Shown one piece after another: positions 1-5,427 of a DNA stretch of 7,924 bases. Each line of letters starts with the position of its first letter. Position 1 is the stretch's first letter. Location: contig CAJMRP010000089.1 of the NCBI GenBank assembly GCA_905215765.1, positions 1 through 7,924 of the forward strand, read 5' to 3'. The translations under genes and the position numbers were made by a program. Below the pieces are notes generated by a model. That model was given only the letters and a program-made list of their open reading frames with translations, did no database searches and had not been told where the DNA came from. This DNA is from an uncultured bacterium (GTDB lineage: Bacteria > Actinomycetota > Coriobacteriia > Coriobacteriales > Coriobacteriaceae).

Positions 1-30
1 GCCCGGCTCCGCATCAAGACGGAGCCGGGC
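1..30 (+). terminator. Hairpin terminator of an upstream unit
   Basis: A perfect 11-bp GC-rich stem (1-11 with 20-30) closes an 8-base loop and is followed on the plus strand by a U-poor, T-containing tail (CTTGTTGCATTT). It most likely ends a plus-strand gene left of the window, converging with the GntR gene. A minus-strand role cannot be judged because the bases before position 1 are missing. The tail is weaker than in a classical intrinsic terminator. Confidence 0.6.
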
Positions 31-48
31 CTTGTTGCATTTGCCCAG

Positions 49-89
49 ATAAAACCTGCCAAAATAAACCTGTCCCTTTTTGGCAGGTT
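49..89 (-). terminator. Intrinsic terminator of the GntR gene, REP-like
   Basis: A perfect 12-bp stem pairs 53-64 with 78-89. Read on the minus strand it begins in the stop codon of the GntR gene and ends in a TTTT run (TTTTATC), as an intrinsic terminator should. The 13-base loop carries a GGGACAGGTTTA-type sequence that resembles the core of the hairpin at 4164-4203, so it may be a copy of a dispersed repeat used as a terminator. Confidence 0.7.
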
Positions 90-819
90 AGCGGAGCTTG
101 CTGGTCTCGAAGTACTCGGGGAACTGGTCCAGAACTTCGGTTTGGTTGCGGAACATCATGTGCAGGTGCTTGCTGACCAAAAAGCTCGCTTCGATGGGGT
201 CGCGACCGGCGATAGCGCGGCGAATCTGCTTGTGCTCGTTCACGATGTCCTGATTGTCGAGAACCTGCGTGGCGGCGCGCAGCCAGCGGAAGCGCTCCAG
301 GTCGGCATTGGTCTCTTCGAGCCACGACCACACGGTGCTGCGACATGCGATGCTAAAAATCATGTGATGCATGAGGTTGTCGCTCAAAAAGAAGCCGATG
401 CGATCCTCTTCGGCCATGGCCTTTTCCTGCAGCACGATGGCGCGGTCGAGCTGCTCGATGCCAGCCGACGTGGCGCGCGCACAGCACTCCACGATCACCT
501 GCTTTTCCAGATGCTCGCGGATGTAACAGGCACTCTCGGCAAGGGTGAGGTTGATGGGTGAGACGTAGGTGCCACTCTGGGGCACGGTGCGCACCAGGCC
601 TTCCTGCGCCAAGCGAACCAAAGCCTCGCGCACGGGCGTGCGACCCATATCCAGGTCATCGCAAAGTTGCTTGACGCCCAGCTTTTCGCCCGGCTTGTAG
701 TCCAGGTAGACGATTTTGCGTCGAATGGTGTGGTAGGACTGGTCCTGTAGGCTCGTTTCCTGCTCGCCGACGTGCATCGATTCTTCCATAGCGCCTCGCA
801 ACTGTTCTATCAAACTCAT
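88..819 (-). CDS. GntR-family transcriptional regulator, FadR/FCD type
   Basis: Predicted DNA-binding one-component regulator, 243 aa. The N-terminal winged helix spans about residues 25-88 and has the typical GntR features: LGVKQLCDDLDMGRTPVREAL in the recognition region, then LVRTVPQSGTYV as the wing. The C-terminal all-helical FCD effector domain (about 95-225) keeps a plausible metal or carboxylate site: Asp147, His151, His196 and His218. FCD regulators usually sense small organic acids; the ligand here is unknown. The gene diverges from yeiH across a dyad-rich spacer, so it probably controls yeiH and itself. Start choice is uncertain: the ATG at 819 has no Shine-Dalgarno sequence and lies only about 7 nt from a candidate transcription start. 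The ATG at 789 (residue 11) has GAGG four bases upstream and would give 233 aa without touching any domain. Confidence 0.9.
   Translation of the reverse strand: MSLIEQLRGAMEESMHVGEQETSLQDQSYHTIRRKIVYLDYKPGEKLGVKQLCDDLDMGRTPVREALVRLAQEGLVRTVPQSGTYVSPINLTLAESACYIREHLEKQVIVECCARATSAGIEQLDRAIVLQEKAMAEEDRIGFFLSDNLMHHMIFSIACRSTVWSWLEETNADLERFRWLRAATQVLDNQDIVNEHKQIRRAIAGRDPIEASFLVSKHLHMMFRNQTEVLDQFPEYFETSKLR
790..797 (-). promoter_or_regulatory. Possible ribosome binding site for an internal GntR start
   Basis: On the minus strand GAGG (plus positions 794-797) precedes the ATG at 789-787 by four bases. Nothing comparable precedes the ATG at 819. This favours the shorter 233-aa protein, though a leaderless or near-leaderless start at 819 remains possible. 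Confidence 0.4.
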
Positions 820-982
820 ATGTCAGTTGTTAATTATGCCGCGAATCAGCTCTCCGCGGTGGGTAATTCGGCTGTTGCCTGAGAACTATTGCGGCATCTT
901 AGTCTGTGTTTGCGCAAGGCTGCGCTCAATGTTGCCGTATCATAAGCCGTCGCAAACGTGAAATAGAAAGAAGGAATCCCAT
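820..982. promoter_or_regulatory. Divergent GntR-yeiH control region with dyads
   Basis: This 163-bp spacer must hold both promoters. On the minus strand CATAAT (plus 833-838) is a good -10 for the GntR gene, with no clear -35. On the plus strand TATCAT (938-943) is a weak -10 candidate for yeiH. Several dyads are visible: ATGCCGC (836-842) with GCGGCAT (891-897), CCGCG (839-843) with CGCGG (855-859), CGAAT (842-846) with ATTCG (866-870), and the self-complementary TTGCGCAA (910-917). Any could be an operator for the GntR protein. The yeiH ribosome binding site AGAAGGA (969-975) is seven bases before its ATG. Confidence 0.5.
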
Positions 983-2017
983 ATGCAACTGGCAAATATC
1001 GTACGCGAGCGCTGGAAAGGCGTCTTGTTCTGCCTGATCATCGCCATTCCCGCGACGTTGCTCGGCAAACAAATTGAGGTGGTCGGTGGGCCGGTATTTG
1101 CCATCCTCTTTGGCATGGTCCTGGCGCTCGTCTTTCCCAAGAATCGTCGCGAACAGCTTGCCGCCGGCGTTACCTATACGTCCAAAAAAGTCTTGCAGTA
1201 CGCGGTCATCCTGCTTGGCTTTGGCATGAACCTCTCCCAGATTCTGTCCAAGGGCGCCCAGTCGCTGCCCATTATCGTGGCGACAATCTCGACCTCGCTT
1301 GTCATCGCCTTTGTGCTCTGCCGCGTTATGAACGTGCCGGGCAAGATCGCGACGCTTGTAGGTGTGGGTTCGTCGATTTGCGGCGGTTCTGCCATCGCCG
1401 CGACCGTGCCCGTCATCGATGCCGACGATCGCGAGATTGCCCAGGCTATTTCGGTCATCTTCCTGTTTAACGTTATCGCGGCGCTCGTGTTTCCGACGCT
1501 CGGCGGCATGCTCGGGCTGACCAACGAGGGCTTTGGCCTGTTTGCCGGTACCGCCATCAACGACACCTCGTCCGTAACGGCTGCGGCGAGCGCTTGGGAC
1601 AGCATGCATCCCGGCGCCAATGTGCTCGAGAGCGCTACAGTGGTCAAGCTTACCAGGACGCTGGCCATCATTCCCATCACGCTGGCGCTTGCTTGCTGGC
1701 AGATGCATCTGGCACGCAAGGCCGGCGGCGACGCTAAGAGCACGTTCTCGCTTAAACGCGCGTTTCCCATGTTTGTGCTGTTCTTTGTGCTGGCGAGCGT
1801 GATCACCACGGTGCTTCAGCTTCCCGCGTCCTTTACGGCGCCCATCAAGGAGCTGTCGAAGTTCTTTATTGTGATGGCCATGGCGGCTATTGGTTTTAAT
1901 ACCGATATCGTCGAGCTGGTCAAAAAGGGCGGCAAGCCCATCGCATTGGGCTTTTGCTGCTGGATTGGCATTGCGTGCATGAGTTTGGGAATGCAACACG
2001 TACTGGGAATCTGGTAG
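983..2017 (+). CDS. yeiH: YeiH-family putative sulfate/anion exporter
   Basis: Integral membrane protein, 344 aa, close to the usual length of the YeiH family (E. coli YeiH is about 350 aa). Around ten hydrophobic segments are visible, for example at residues 13-28, 33-51, 95-113, 124-145, 156-174, 222-240, 260-278 and 319-337. Family hallmarks are GVGSSICGGSAIAATVP (127-143), the following IDADDREIAQAISVIFLFN (145-163), and FAGTAINDTSSVTAAA (187-202); the glycine- and serine-rich re-entrant-like segments suggest the transport path. The family is annotated as putative sulfate exporters, but the substrate is poorly established. The ATG has a strong Shine-Dalgarno sequence. In E. coli yeiH sits next to a LysR regulator (YeiE); here a GntR regulator takes that place. 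No good intrinsic terminator follows directly. Confidence 0.92.
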   Translation: MQLANIVRERWKGVLFCLIIAIPATLLGKQIEVVGGPVFAILFGMVLALVFPKNRREQLAAGVTYTSKKVLQYAVILLGFGMNLSQILSKGAQSLPIIVATISTSLVIAFVLCRVMNVPGKIATLVGVGSSICGGSAIAATVPVIDADDREIAQAISVIFLFNVIAALVFPTLGGMLGLTNEGFGLFAGTAINDTSSVTAAASAWDSMHPGANVLESATVVKLTRTLAIIPITLALACWQMHLARKAGGDAKSTFSLKRAFPMFVLFFVLASVITTVLQLPASFTAPIKELSKFFIVMAMAAIGFNTDIVELVKKGGKPIALGFCCWIGIACMSLGMQHVLGIW

Positions 2018-2041
2018 AGAAGTAGCTTGTTTGCGTGCTGC

Positions 2042-2055
2042 GTGCTGGCGAGCAC
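2042..2055 (+). terminator. Small hairpin after yeiH, weak terminator candidate
   Basis: GTGCT (2042-2046) pairs with AGCAC (2051-2055) around a GGCG loop, 25 bases after the yeiH stop codon. The stem is short and is followed by ATTCTCAC rather than a T-run, so termination would be inefficient at best. Confidence 0.25.
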
Positions 2056-2063
2056 ATTCTCAC

Positions 2064-2164
2064 GGTGGAGCGATAGGAGCTCTTGCGGGTATGGCTTGTC
2101 CGCAGGTTTATAAGTCCCGAAGAGCTCTTATCGCCCCGCCAGGATGGCGATGCGGGGCAACACC
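2064..2164 (+). ncRNA. Candidate structured RNA element (3' of yeiH / leader)
   Basis: A 14-bp inverted repeat pairs 2071-2084 with 2120-2133; its only DNA mismatch is a G-U pair in RNA. The stem can extend through CGGG (2086-2089) with CCCG (2116-2119). A second GC-rich hairpin pairs 2133-2139 with 2152-2158. GGTG (2064-2067) could pair with CACC (2161-2164) to close a three-way junction. Alternative pairings exist: CTTGCGG (2082-2088) with CCGCAGG (2100-2106), and ATCGCC (2130-2135) with GGCGAT (2146-2151), both of which compete with the long stem. It lacks a T-run, so it is not a simple terminator. It could be a cis-regulatory leader, a small RNA, or a processed 3' end of yeiH. I cannot match it to a known class. 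Confidence 0.4.
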
Positions 2165-2192
2165 TATACTCGCAGGACGGCGCTTTCTGCCC

Positions 2193-2198
2193 TATAGT
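2193..2198 (+). promoter_or_regulatory. Candidate -10 element for the Fis-type regulator
   Basis: TATAGT is one base from the consensus and lies about 85 bases before the chosen start codon. No convincing -35 is seen at 16-18 bases upstream. A second TATACT lies at 2165-2170. Transcription starting near 2205 would put the palindrome at 2234-2247 in the untranslated leader. Confidence 0.35.
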
Positions 2199-2233
2199 GT
2201 TTGGTGAGCAATATCGTTCAATTTTGAAACACT

Positions 2234-2247
2234 CGGTCGTACGACCG
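2234..2247. promoter_or_regulatory. Perfect 14-bp palindrome, probable operator
   Basis: CGGTCGTACGACCG is perfectly self-complementary and ends 36 bases before the start codon of the Fis-type regulator. Its size, symmetry and position fit a dimeric helix-turn-helix binding site, most simply an autoregulatory one. The assignment to a specific protein is inference. Confidence 0.5.
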
Positions 2248-2283
2248 TCGGCGGTTGCACGACGCCGCGGACAGGGGCAAATC

Positions 2284-3501
2284 ATGGATAGCGATGCCAA
2301 GCTGAACATCTTGACCGATGCCCTGGCTGCTGCCGGGGCCTCGGCATTGACAATCGATGCGCGTGGGGACGTCGCGATCTCGACCATGAATGACGCGGCG
2401 CTTGAGCGGGATGTGGCGGCTTTTGTCGCTGAGCGCCTCGACCGTATAGGAGACGGCGCGCGTCTGGTTATGGGGCGTGAGGGTACGCGCCTGAGCCTGA
2501 CCGTTCGCCCCACCGACAAAGAGGGCGGGGGGCTTTGGGTCGTCGTGGTCCGCGAGGTGCGCGGTGCCGCGGCGCATGCGGGTATCGAGTGGCTCAACGC
2601 CGACGAAGTTGAGGCCCGCTACGAATCGAGCGCGTACGGCATCGTTGAAGGTGCCGCTGCGGTAGCCGCACCGGTTGCCGAGAGCTATGCGCGCGGTGTG
2701 CCCCTTATGCTCGAGGGCGAGCTGGGAGCGGGTCAGGTTGAGATCGCCAAGCGCCTCTATCTGGACGGTCCTTTTGCCGATCAGCCCTTTGTTTCCGTTG
2801 CGCTCGATGAGCTCACCGATCGCGGTTGGCGCCATGTGCTCAAAAGCTCCGAATCGCCGCTGTTCCAAACGGGGCTGACCCTTTGCATTGAGGGCTGGAA
2901 CGCGGTTGGCCCCCAGCGCCTCCGCGAGCTGGTCTCCACGATGGCCGACACCGCGTTGGCGACGCGCTGCCATGTGGTGCTGACGGCGAATGACATGCCG
3001 GGCGGTAGCGAAAGTGATCAAGCCGCCTTTGTGACCGAGCGCTTCGCCTGTGCGGTGAGCGTGGCGCCGGCAATCGCCGAGCAGGGAGCCTCGTCGACGA
3101 AGGTTGCGCGCTATTTGGAATATCTCGCTGATGCATTTGGGACGGCAGCGCCCACGCTGTCTTCCGCGGCGACGAAGACGCTCGATGCTTACCGCTGGCC
3201 GCGCAATTATCTGCAGCTCCGCGAGGTCTCGGAACGACTGTATATATTGGTGGGGGCGGGCGCGGTGGACCGCGCTGTGGCGGAGGAAGTGCTCGCCCAA
3301 GAGGACGTGATTAAGACCGCAGCCTTTGGCGCCCCGACGCTCGAAAGCGACCTGTATATCCTGCGACCGCTGGCCGATACCGAGCGAGATATCGCGCATC
3401 TGGTTGTAGATCATCTCCACGGCAACCGAACCCGTGCGGCGGAGGTACTGGGCATAAGCCGTACAACGCTGTGGCGCTTGCTGAAGGACGATGACCGTTG
3501 A
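2284..3501 (+). CDS. Degenerate NtrC-like AAA+ / Fis-type regulator
   Basis: Predicted transcription regulator, 405 aa. Residues 1-100 form an unrecognised N-terminal domain. Residues about 130-320 resemble a sigma-54-activator AAA+ domain but are degenerate. The Walker A position reads GELGAGQ (145-151), with Gln151 for the essential Lys. The segment that should carry the GAFTGA loop (about 168-197) is shortened and lacks it. The Walker B position reads LTLCIEGW (198-205) instead of LFLDEI. The later YRWPRNYLQLREVSERLYIL (303-322) still matches the sensor II region. A Fis-type helix-turn-helix ends the protein (about 363-401, NRTRAAEVLGISRTTLWRLL). It should bind DNA but is unlikely to hydrolyse ATP or remodel sigma-54 polymerase, so it may be a sigma-54-independent repressor or activator. 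The ATG at 2284 has AGGGG six bases upstream; a TTG at 2083 keeps the frame open but would run through the palindrome and hairpins, so I reject it. Confidence 0.85.
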   Translation: MDSDAKLNILTDALAAAGASALTIDARGDVAISTMNDAALERDVAAFVAERLDRIGDGARLVMGREGTRLSLTVRPTDKEGGGLWVVVVREVRGAAAHAGIEWLNADEVEARYESSAYGIVEGAAAVAAPVAESYARGVPLMLEGELGAGQVEIAKRLYLDGPFADQPFVSVALDELTDRGWRHVLKSSESPLFQTGLTLCIEGWNAVGPQRLRELVSTMADTALATRCHVVLTANDMPGGSESDQAAFVTERFACAVSVAPAIAEQGASSTKVARYLEYLADAFGTAAPTLSSAATKTLDAYRWPRNYLQLREVSERLYILVGAGAVDRAVAEEVLAQEDVIKTAAFGAPTLESDLYILRPLADTERDIAHLVVDHLHGNRTRAAEVLGISRTTLWRLLKDDDR

Positions 3502-3512
3502 GCGAGGCGCCC

Positions 3513-3541
3513 GTGACCGCGCGCGACGCGTGTGCTACAGT
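3513..3541 (+). promoter_or_regulatory. Probable promoter of the single-pass membrane protein gene
   Basis: GTGACC (3513-3518) and TACAGT (3536-3541) are separated by exactly 17 bases, and TG one base before the -10 makes it an extended -10 (TGCTACAGT). The start of transcription would be near 3548, giving a leader of about 38 bases. It lies just after the stop codon of the Fis-type regulator, so the next gene probably has its own transcript. Confidence 0.5.
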
Positions 3542-3585
3542 CCAAAGCGTTATTGTTTCGATTTGGTTACGGCGTGCGAGGGCAT

Positions 3586-4161
3586 ATGGCTGAGACTTCA
3601 AAACCGAGCCGCAGAAGGCGGAGTGCCGCGCCGGTCAACCGACGCACGACATCGGTGACGTGGGGTAAACACGCCTCGGGGTTTGATGGCTCGTTCAAGC
3701 GCACTAAATACGGCTATCCTTCGGCAAGCGCCCGCTTGGCAATGCAGGCAGAGTCCTCGCTGTGGGGCCGCAAACGCGTGGTGGGCTCAAAGCTCAAGCA
3801 CGACGGAACGCTCGGTTACATCAGCCGCGGGGCGGCTCGCCGCAGTGGACTCAATCCGGCTGGTTGGCATCGTTATGTTCCGATCGTGGCCGTCGTTGCA
3901 GTGATCGTCATCGCACTCGCTGCGCTTGGCTACGCCGGCGGTGGCGCCAACTTGGACGCAGTGTTTAAATCGCCCGAGCTCGCGCATGCAGGCACAGAAG
4001 TTATCGAGGGCGCTCAGACCCAGACAGGCGTCGCGCCCCAGCGCGGCATCGTCGCGGCGGCCACCACCATCGCCGATGCTCAAAAGGACGAAGACAAGCA
4101 AGGCGACGACGCCGAAACGACCCAGACAAGCGAGGCGACGACAACTCAAATATCAACATAG
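3586..4161 (+). CDS. Single-pass membrane protein of unknown function
   Basis: I do not recognise a family for this 191-aa protein. Residues 1-95 are strongly basic and contain an Arg-rich start (PSRRRRS) and a Tyr/Gly/Ser-containing stretch; they should be cytoplasmic. One transmembrane helix follows at about 98-117 (VPIVAVVAVIVIALAALGYA). The rest (118-191) is predicted outside the cell and ends in a low-complexity Asp/Glu/Gln/Thr-rich tail (about 165-190). The positive-inside rule supports this topology, and there is no cleavable signal peptide. The ATG at 3586 has GAGGG three bases upstream, a tight spacing. A GTG at 3532 would add 18 residues but overlaps the promoter. A membrane anchor, envelope-associated or adaptor role is possible but nothing in the sequence fixes it. 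Confidence 0.75.
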   Translation: MAETSKPSRRRRSAAPVNRRTTSVTWGKHASGFDGSFKRTKYGYPSASARLAMQAESSLWGRKRVVGSKLKHDGTLGYISRGAARRSGLNPAGWHRYVPIVAVVAVIVIALAALGYAGGGANLDAVFKSPELAHAGTEVIEGAQTQTGVAPQRGIVAAATTIADAQKDEDKQGDDAETTQTSEATTTQIST

Positions 4162-4163
4162 CT

Positions 4164-4203
4164 TGCCGGCAGAAGGGGACGTTCCTTTTCTGCCGGCAGT
4201 TTG
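4164..4203. terminator. Strong hairpin between convergent genes, REP-like
   Basis: A 15-bp stem pairs 4164-4178 with 4184-4198 (two G-U pairs when read as RNA) around a five-base loop, followed on the plus strand by GTTTG. It sits in the 55-bp gap between the membrane-protein gene and the convergent nitroreductase gene and may stop transcription from both, though neither side has a long T-run. Its AAGGGGACGTTCCTTTT core resembles the loop region of the hairpin at 49-89. Confidence 0.65.
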
Positions 4204-4216
4204 GGACACTCCTGCG

Positions 4217-4738
4217 CTACCTAACGTACACCACGTTGTCGCGGCGCGGCTTTGCCTCGGGTAGCGTGTCCTCGGCATAGCCCAGAATGCAGTGACCGAC
4301 GCCGCGCAGGCTGCCGTCGGCGGGCAGGCCCCAGCTGGCCAGCAGCTCCAGGCCCTCGGGCGAGTCAAAGACCTCATGCGCGCGGTGAATCCAGCACGAA
4401 TCGACGCCCAGCGCATAAGCGGCGTTGAGCAAGTTGCCCATGGCGAGCGAGCCGTCTTCCAGATGTGTGGGCACGCTGCGGTCAACCAACACCACAACAA
4501 CGGTCTTGGCGCCATAGAAGGGGTCGCCGTTGCTGCCCATGACCTGGGCGTTGAGCTGTGAGAGACGCTCGACGGTCGCGGGGTCGGTGACGGCGACAAA
4601 CGTCACCGGCTGGCGGCCCATGCCGCTCGGTGCATATTGGCCGGCTTCGATAATACGTGCAAGCTTTTCGGCCTCGACGGGACGATCGCTGTAGTTGCGG
4701 CAGCTGCGGCGGTGAATGAGTGCTTCGATAGTCTCCAT
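4217..4738 (-). CDS. Nitroreductase-family FMN oxidoreductase
   Basis: Small cytoplasmic flavoprotein of 173 aa, a normal length for compact members of the nitroreductase family, which transfer electrons from NAD(P)H through FMN to nitroaromatics, quinones or other acceptors. Visible family features are the N-terminal phosphate-contacting HRRSCRNY (residues 9-16), APSGMGRQPVTFVAV (36-50), the central helix region GNLLNAAYALGVDSCWIHRA (101-120), and LGYAEDTLPEAKPRR (152-166), whose basic residues normally contact FMN. The natural substrate cannot be told from sequence. The ATG at 4738 is preceded by a clear AAGGAGA on the minus strand; an upstream in-frame start at 4834 would add 32 residues before the conserved domain and is unlikely. 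The gene is monocistronic and shares its upstream region with the divergent gene at 5033. Confidence 0.93.
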   Translation of the reverse strand: METIEALIHRRSCRNYSDRPVEAEKLARIIEAGQYAPSGMGRQPVTFVAVTDPATVERLSQLNAQVMGSNGDPFYGAKTVVVVLVDRSVPTHLEDGSLAMGNLLNAAYALGVDSCWIHRAHEVFDSPEGLELLASWGLPADGSLRGVGHCILGYAEDTLPEAKPRRDNVVYVR

Positions 4739-4781
4739 GGTGTCTCCTTGCGGTGGCGTTGCAGATGCCCCGTTCATACCC

Positions 4782-4816
4782 GCCGGGCTTAAACGATAGA
4801 CGGTCAATTGCCCGGC
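4782..4816 (-). promoter_or_regulatory. Inverted repeat in the nitroreductase leader
   Basis: GCCGGGC (4782-4788) and GCCCGGC (4810-4816) form a perfect 7-bp inverted repeat with a 21-base spacer, 44-78 bases upstream of the nitroreductase start codon. It may be an operator or a leader hairpin; there is no T-run, so it is not an attenuator-type terminator. Confidence 0.3.
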
Positions 4817-4849
4817 CAAAAGGATAGATTCCAATTGAGAAAGTAGGTT

Positions 4850-4878
4850 TGCATAAAAGTACCTTCAGAATGTGACAA
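4850..4878 (-). promoter_or_regulatory. Candidate nitroreductase promoter
   Basis: On the minus strand TTGTCA (plus 4873-4878) and TATGCA (plus 4850-4855) are separated by 17 bases, matching five and four of six consensus bases. Transcription starting near 4843 would leave a leader of roughly 105 bases that contains the inverted repeat at 4782-4816. Confidence 0.35.
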
Positions 4879-5032
4879 ACAAATGGGATGGTTAAACGTT
4901 TTATCCCGTCTACCCTGCGGTTTTTTACCACTTGCCTAAATGACGAACGCATAACCTCTGATAAAGGTTTTACTAAAGGAGTACCAACGTTTATCAATGC
5001 GCCGTGGTGGCGCCGGGCCAGGAGGTAACATC
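4879..5032 (+). promoter_or_regulatory. AT-rich upstream region of the 96-aa gene
   Basis: This stretch is much richer in A and T than the genes around it. It contains the 8-bp palindrome AAACGTTT (4894-4901), GGGAT (4885-4889) pairing with ATCCC (4903-4907), a T6 run (4921-4926), a small AACCT/AGGTT hairpin (4953-4969) and an orphan AAAGGAG (4975-4981) with no start codon at a useful distance. No promoter with good -35, -10 and spacing is evident. The functional ribosome binding site is AGGAGGT (5020-5026), six bases before the ATG at 5033. Confidence 0.4.
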
Positions 5033-5323
5033 ATGTTCCAGGCTGGAGATGTCGTCGAGACCGATTTCGAAGGATTTCTGAAGCTGCTGCGTTCCAAGAC
5101 GCGCGCTTTCGTGTCGATCAACGATCGCGAGTACTACATCACGCACACCGATGGCTATTGGCGTGTTCAGGATTGCGAGGCCCTCAACGACAAGGGCCAC
5201 TTTACTGACTGCTCCGAGCTGGTCAACACGGTCTGCGAGGTCGTCGAGCTGCCGTGGATTGCCGGCAAGAGCCTGCATGACAGCTTCTCGGGCGCTACGG
5301 TCTATGAGGCCGTCGCCGCTTAA
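5033..5323 (+). CDS. Small acidic protein of unknown function
   Basis: I do not recognise this 96-aa protein. It is acidic, has no transmembrane segment or signal peptide, and looks like a compact soluble fold with alternating strands and helices: FEGFLKLLRSKTRAFVSI (residues 9-26), a Tyr/Trp-rich REYYITHTDGYWRV (28-41), then NTVCEVVELPWIAGKSLHD. Its cysteines are spread out and form no obvious metal motif. Evidence that it is a real gene is strong: a full-consensus AGGAGGT at the right spacing, an excellent terminator right after it, and uniform codon use. An upstream ATG at 4997 would add 12 Gly/Arg-rich residues read through the ribosome binding site and is rejected. It is monocistronic, and its neighbours give no hint of function. 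Confidence 0.82.
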   Translation: MFQAGDVVETDFEGFLKLLRSKTRAFVSINDREYYITHTDGYWRVQDCEALNDKGHFTDCSELVNTVCEVVELPWIAGKSLHDSFSGATVYEAVAA

Positions 5324-5385
5324 CGGGCAATAAAACCCGATTTTCACGTGACCGCTGGCGCCGCCCCCGCGCCGGCGGTCTTTTT
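5324..5385 (+). terminator. Intrinsic terminator of the 96-aa gene
   Basis: A 12-bp stem (5350-5361 with 5369-5380, one T-G pair) with a seven-base C-rich loop is followed by TTTTT (5381-5385), a classic Rho-independent terminator. A small CGGG/CCCG hairpin followed by ATTTT (5324-5344) comes just before it and may add a second stop. Confidence 0.92.
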
Positions 5386-5401
5386 CTGCCGATAGGCCAT
5401 A

Positions 5402-5415
5402 AAATGCGCGCATTT
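5402..5415. repeat. Perfect 14-bp palindrome upstream of the MarR promoter
   Basis: AAATGCGCGCATTT is fully self-complementary and lies between the terminator at 5350-5385 and the MarR promoter -35 (5428). It could bind a dimeric regulator upstream of the promoter. No second copy is seen in the window. Confidence 0.4.
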
Positions 5416-5427
5416 GCGGAGAGCCTG

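Noticed and set aside
926..1999. Long minus-strand reading frame opposite yeiH (357 aa)
   Set aside because: It is antisense to a well-recognised transporter gene, has basic, His/Arg-rich nonsense composition and no ribosome binding site. Such frames are common in GC-rich coding DNA.
2071..2164. tRNA or intrinsic terminator in the yeiH-regulator spacer
   Set aside because: No cloverleaf, T-arm consensus or CCA end fits, and neither hairpin is followed by a T-run.
2083..2283. N-terminal extension of the Fis-type regulator from a TTG
   Set aside because: It would translate the hairpins, a -10-like element and the palindrome; the ATG at 2284 has its own ribosome binding site and the extension looks non-coding.
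2218..3420. Minus-strand reading frame of 400 aa opposite the Fis-type regulator
   Set aside because: Composition is Arg/His-rich and patternless, while the plus strand encodes recognisable AAA+ and Fis motifs.
4997..5032. Upstream ATG for the 96-aa gene
   Set aside because: It would encode a Gly/Arg-rich stretch through the AGGAGGT; the AAAGGAG at 4975-4981 is 15 bases away, too far to serve it.
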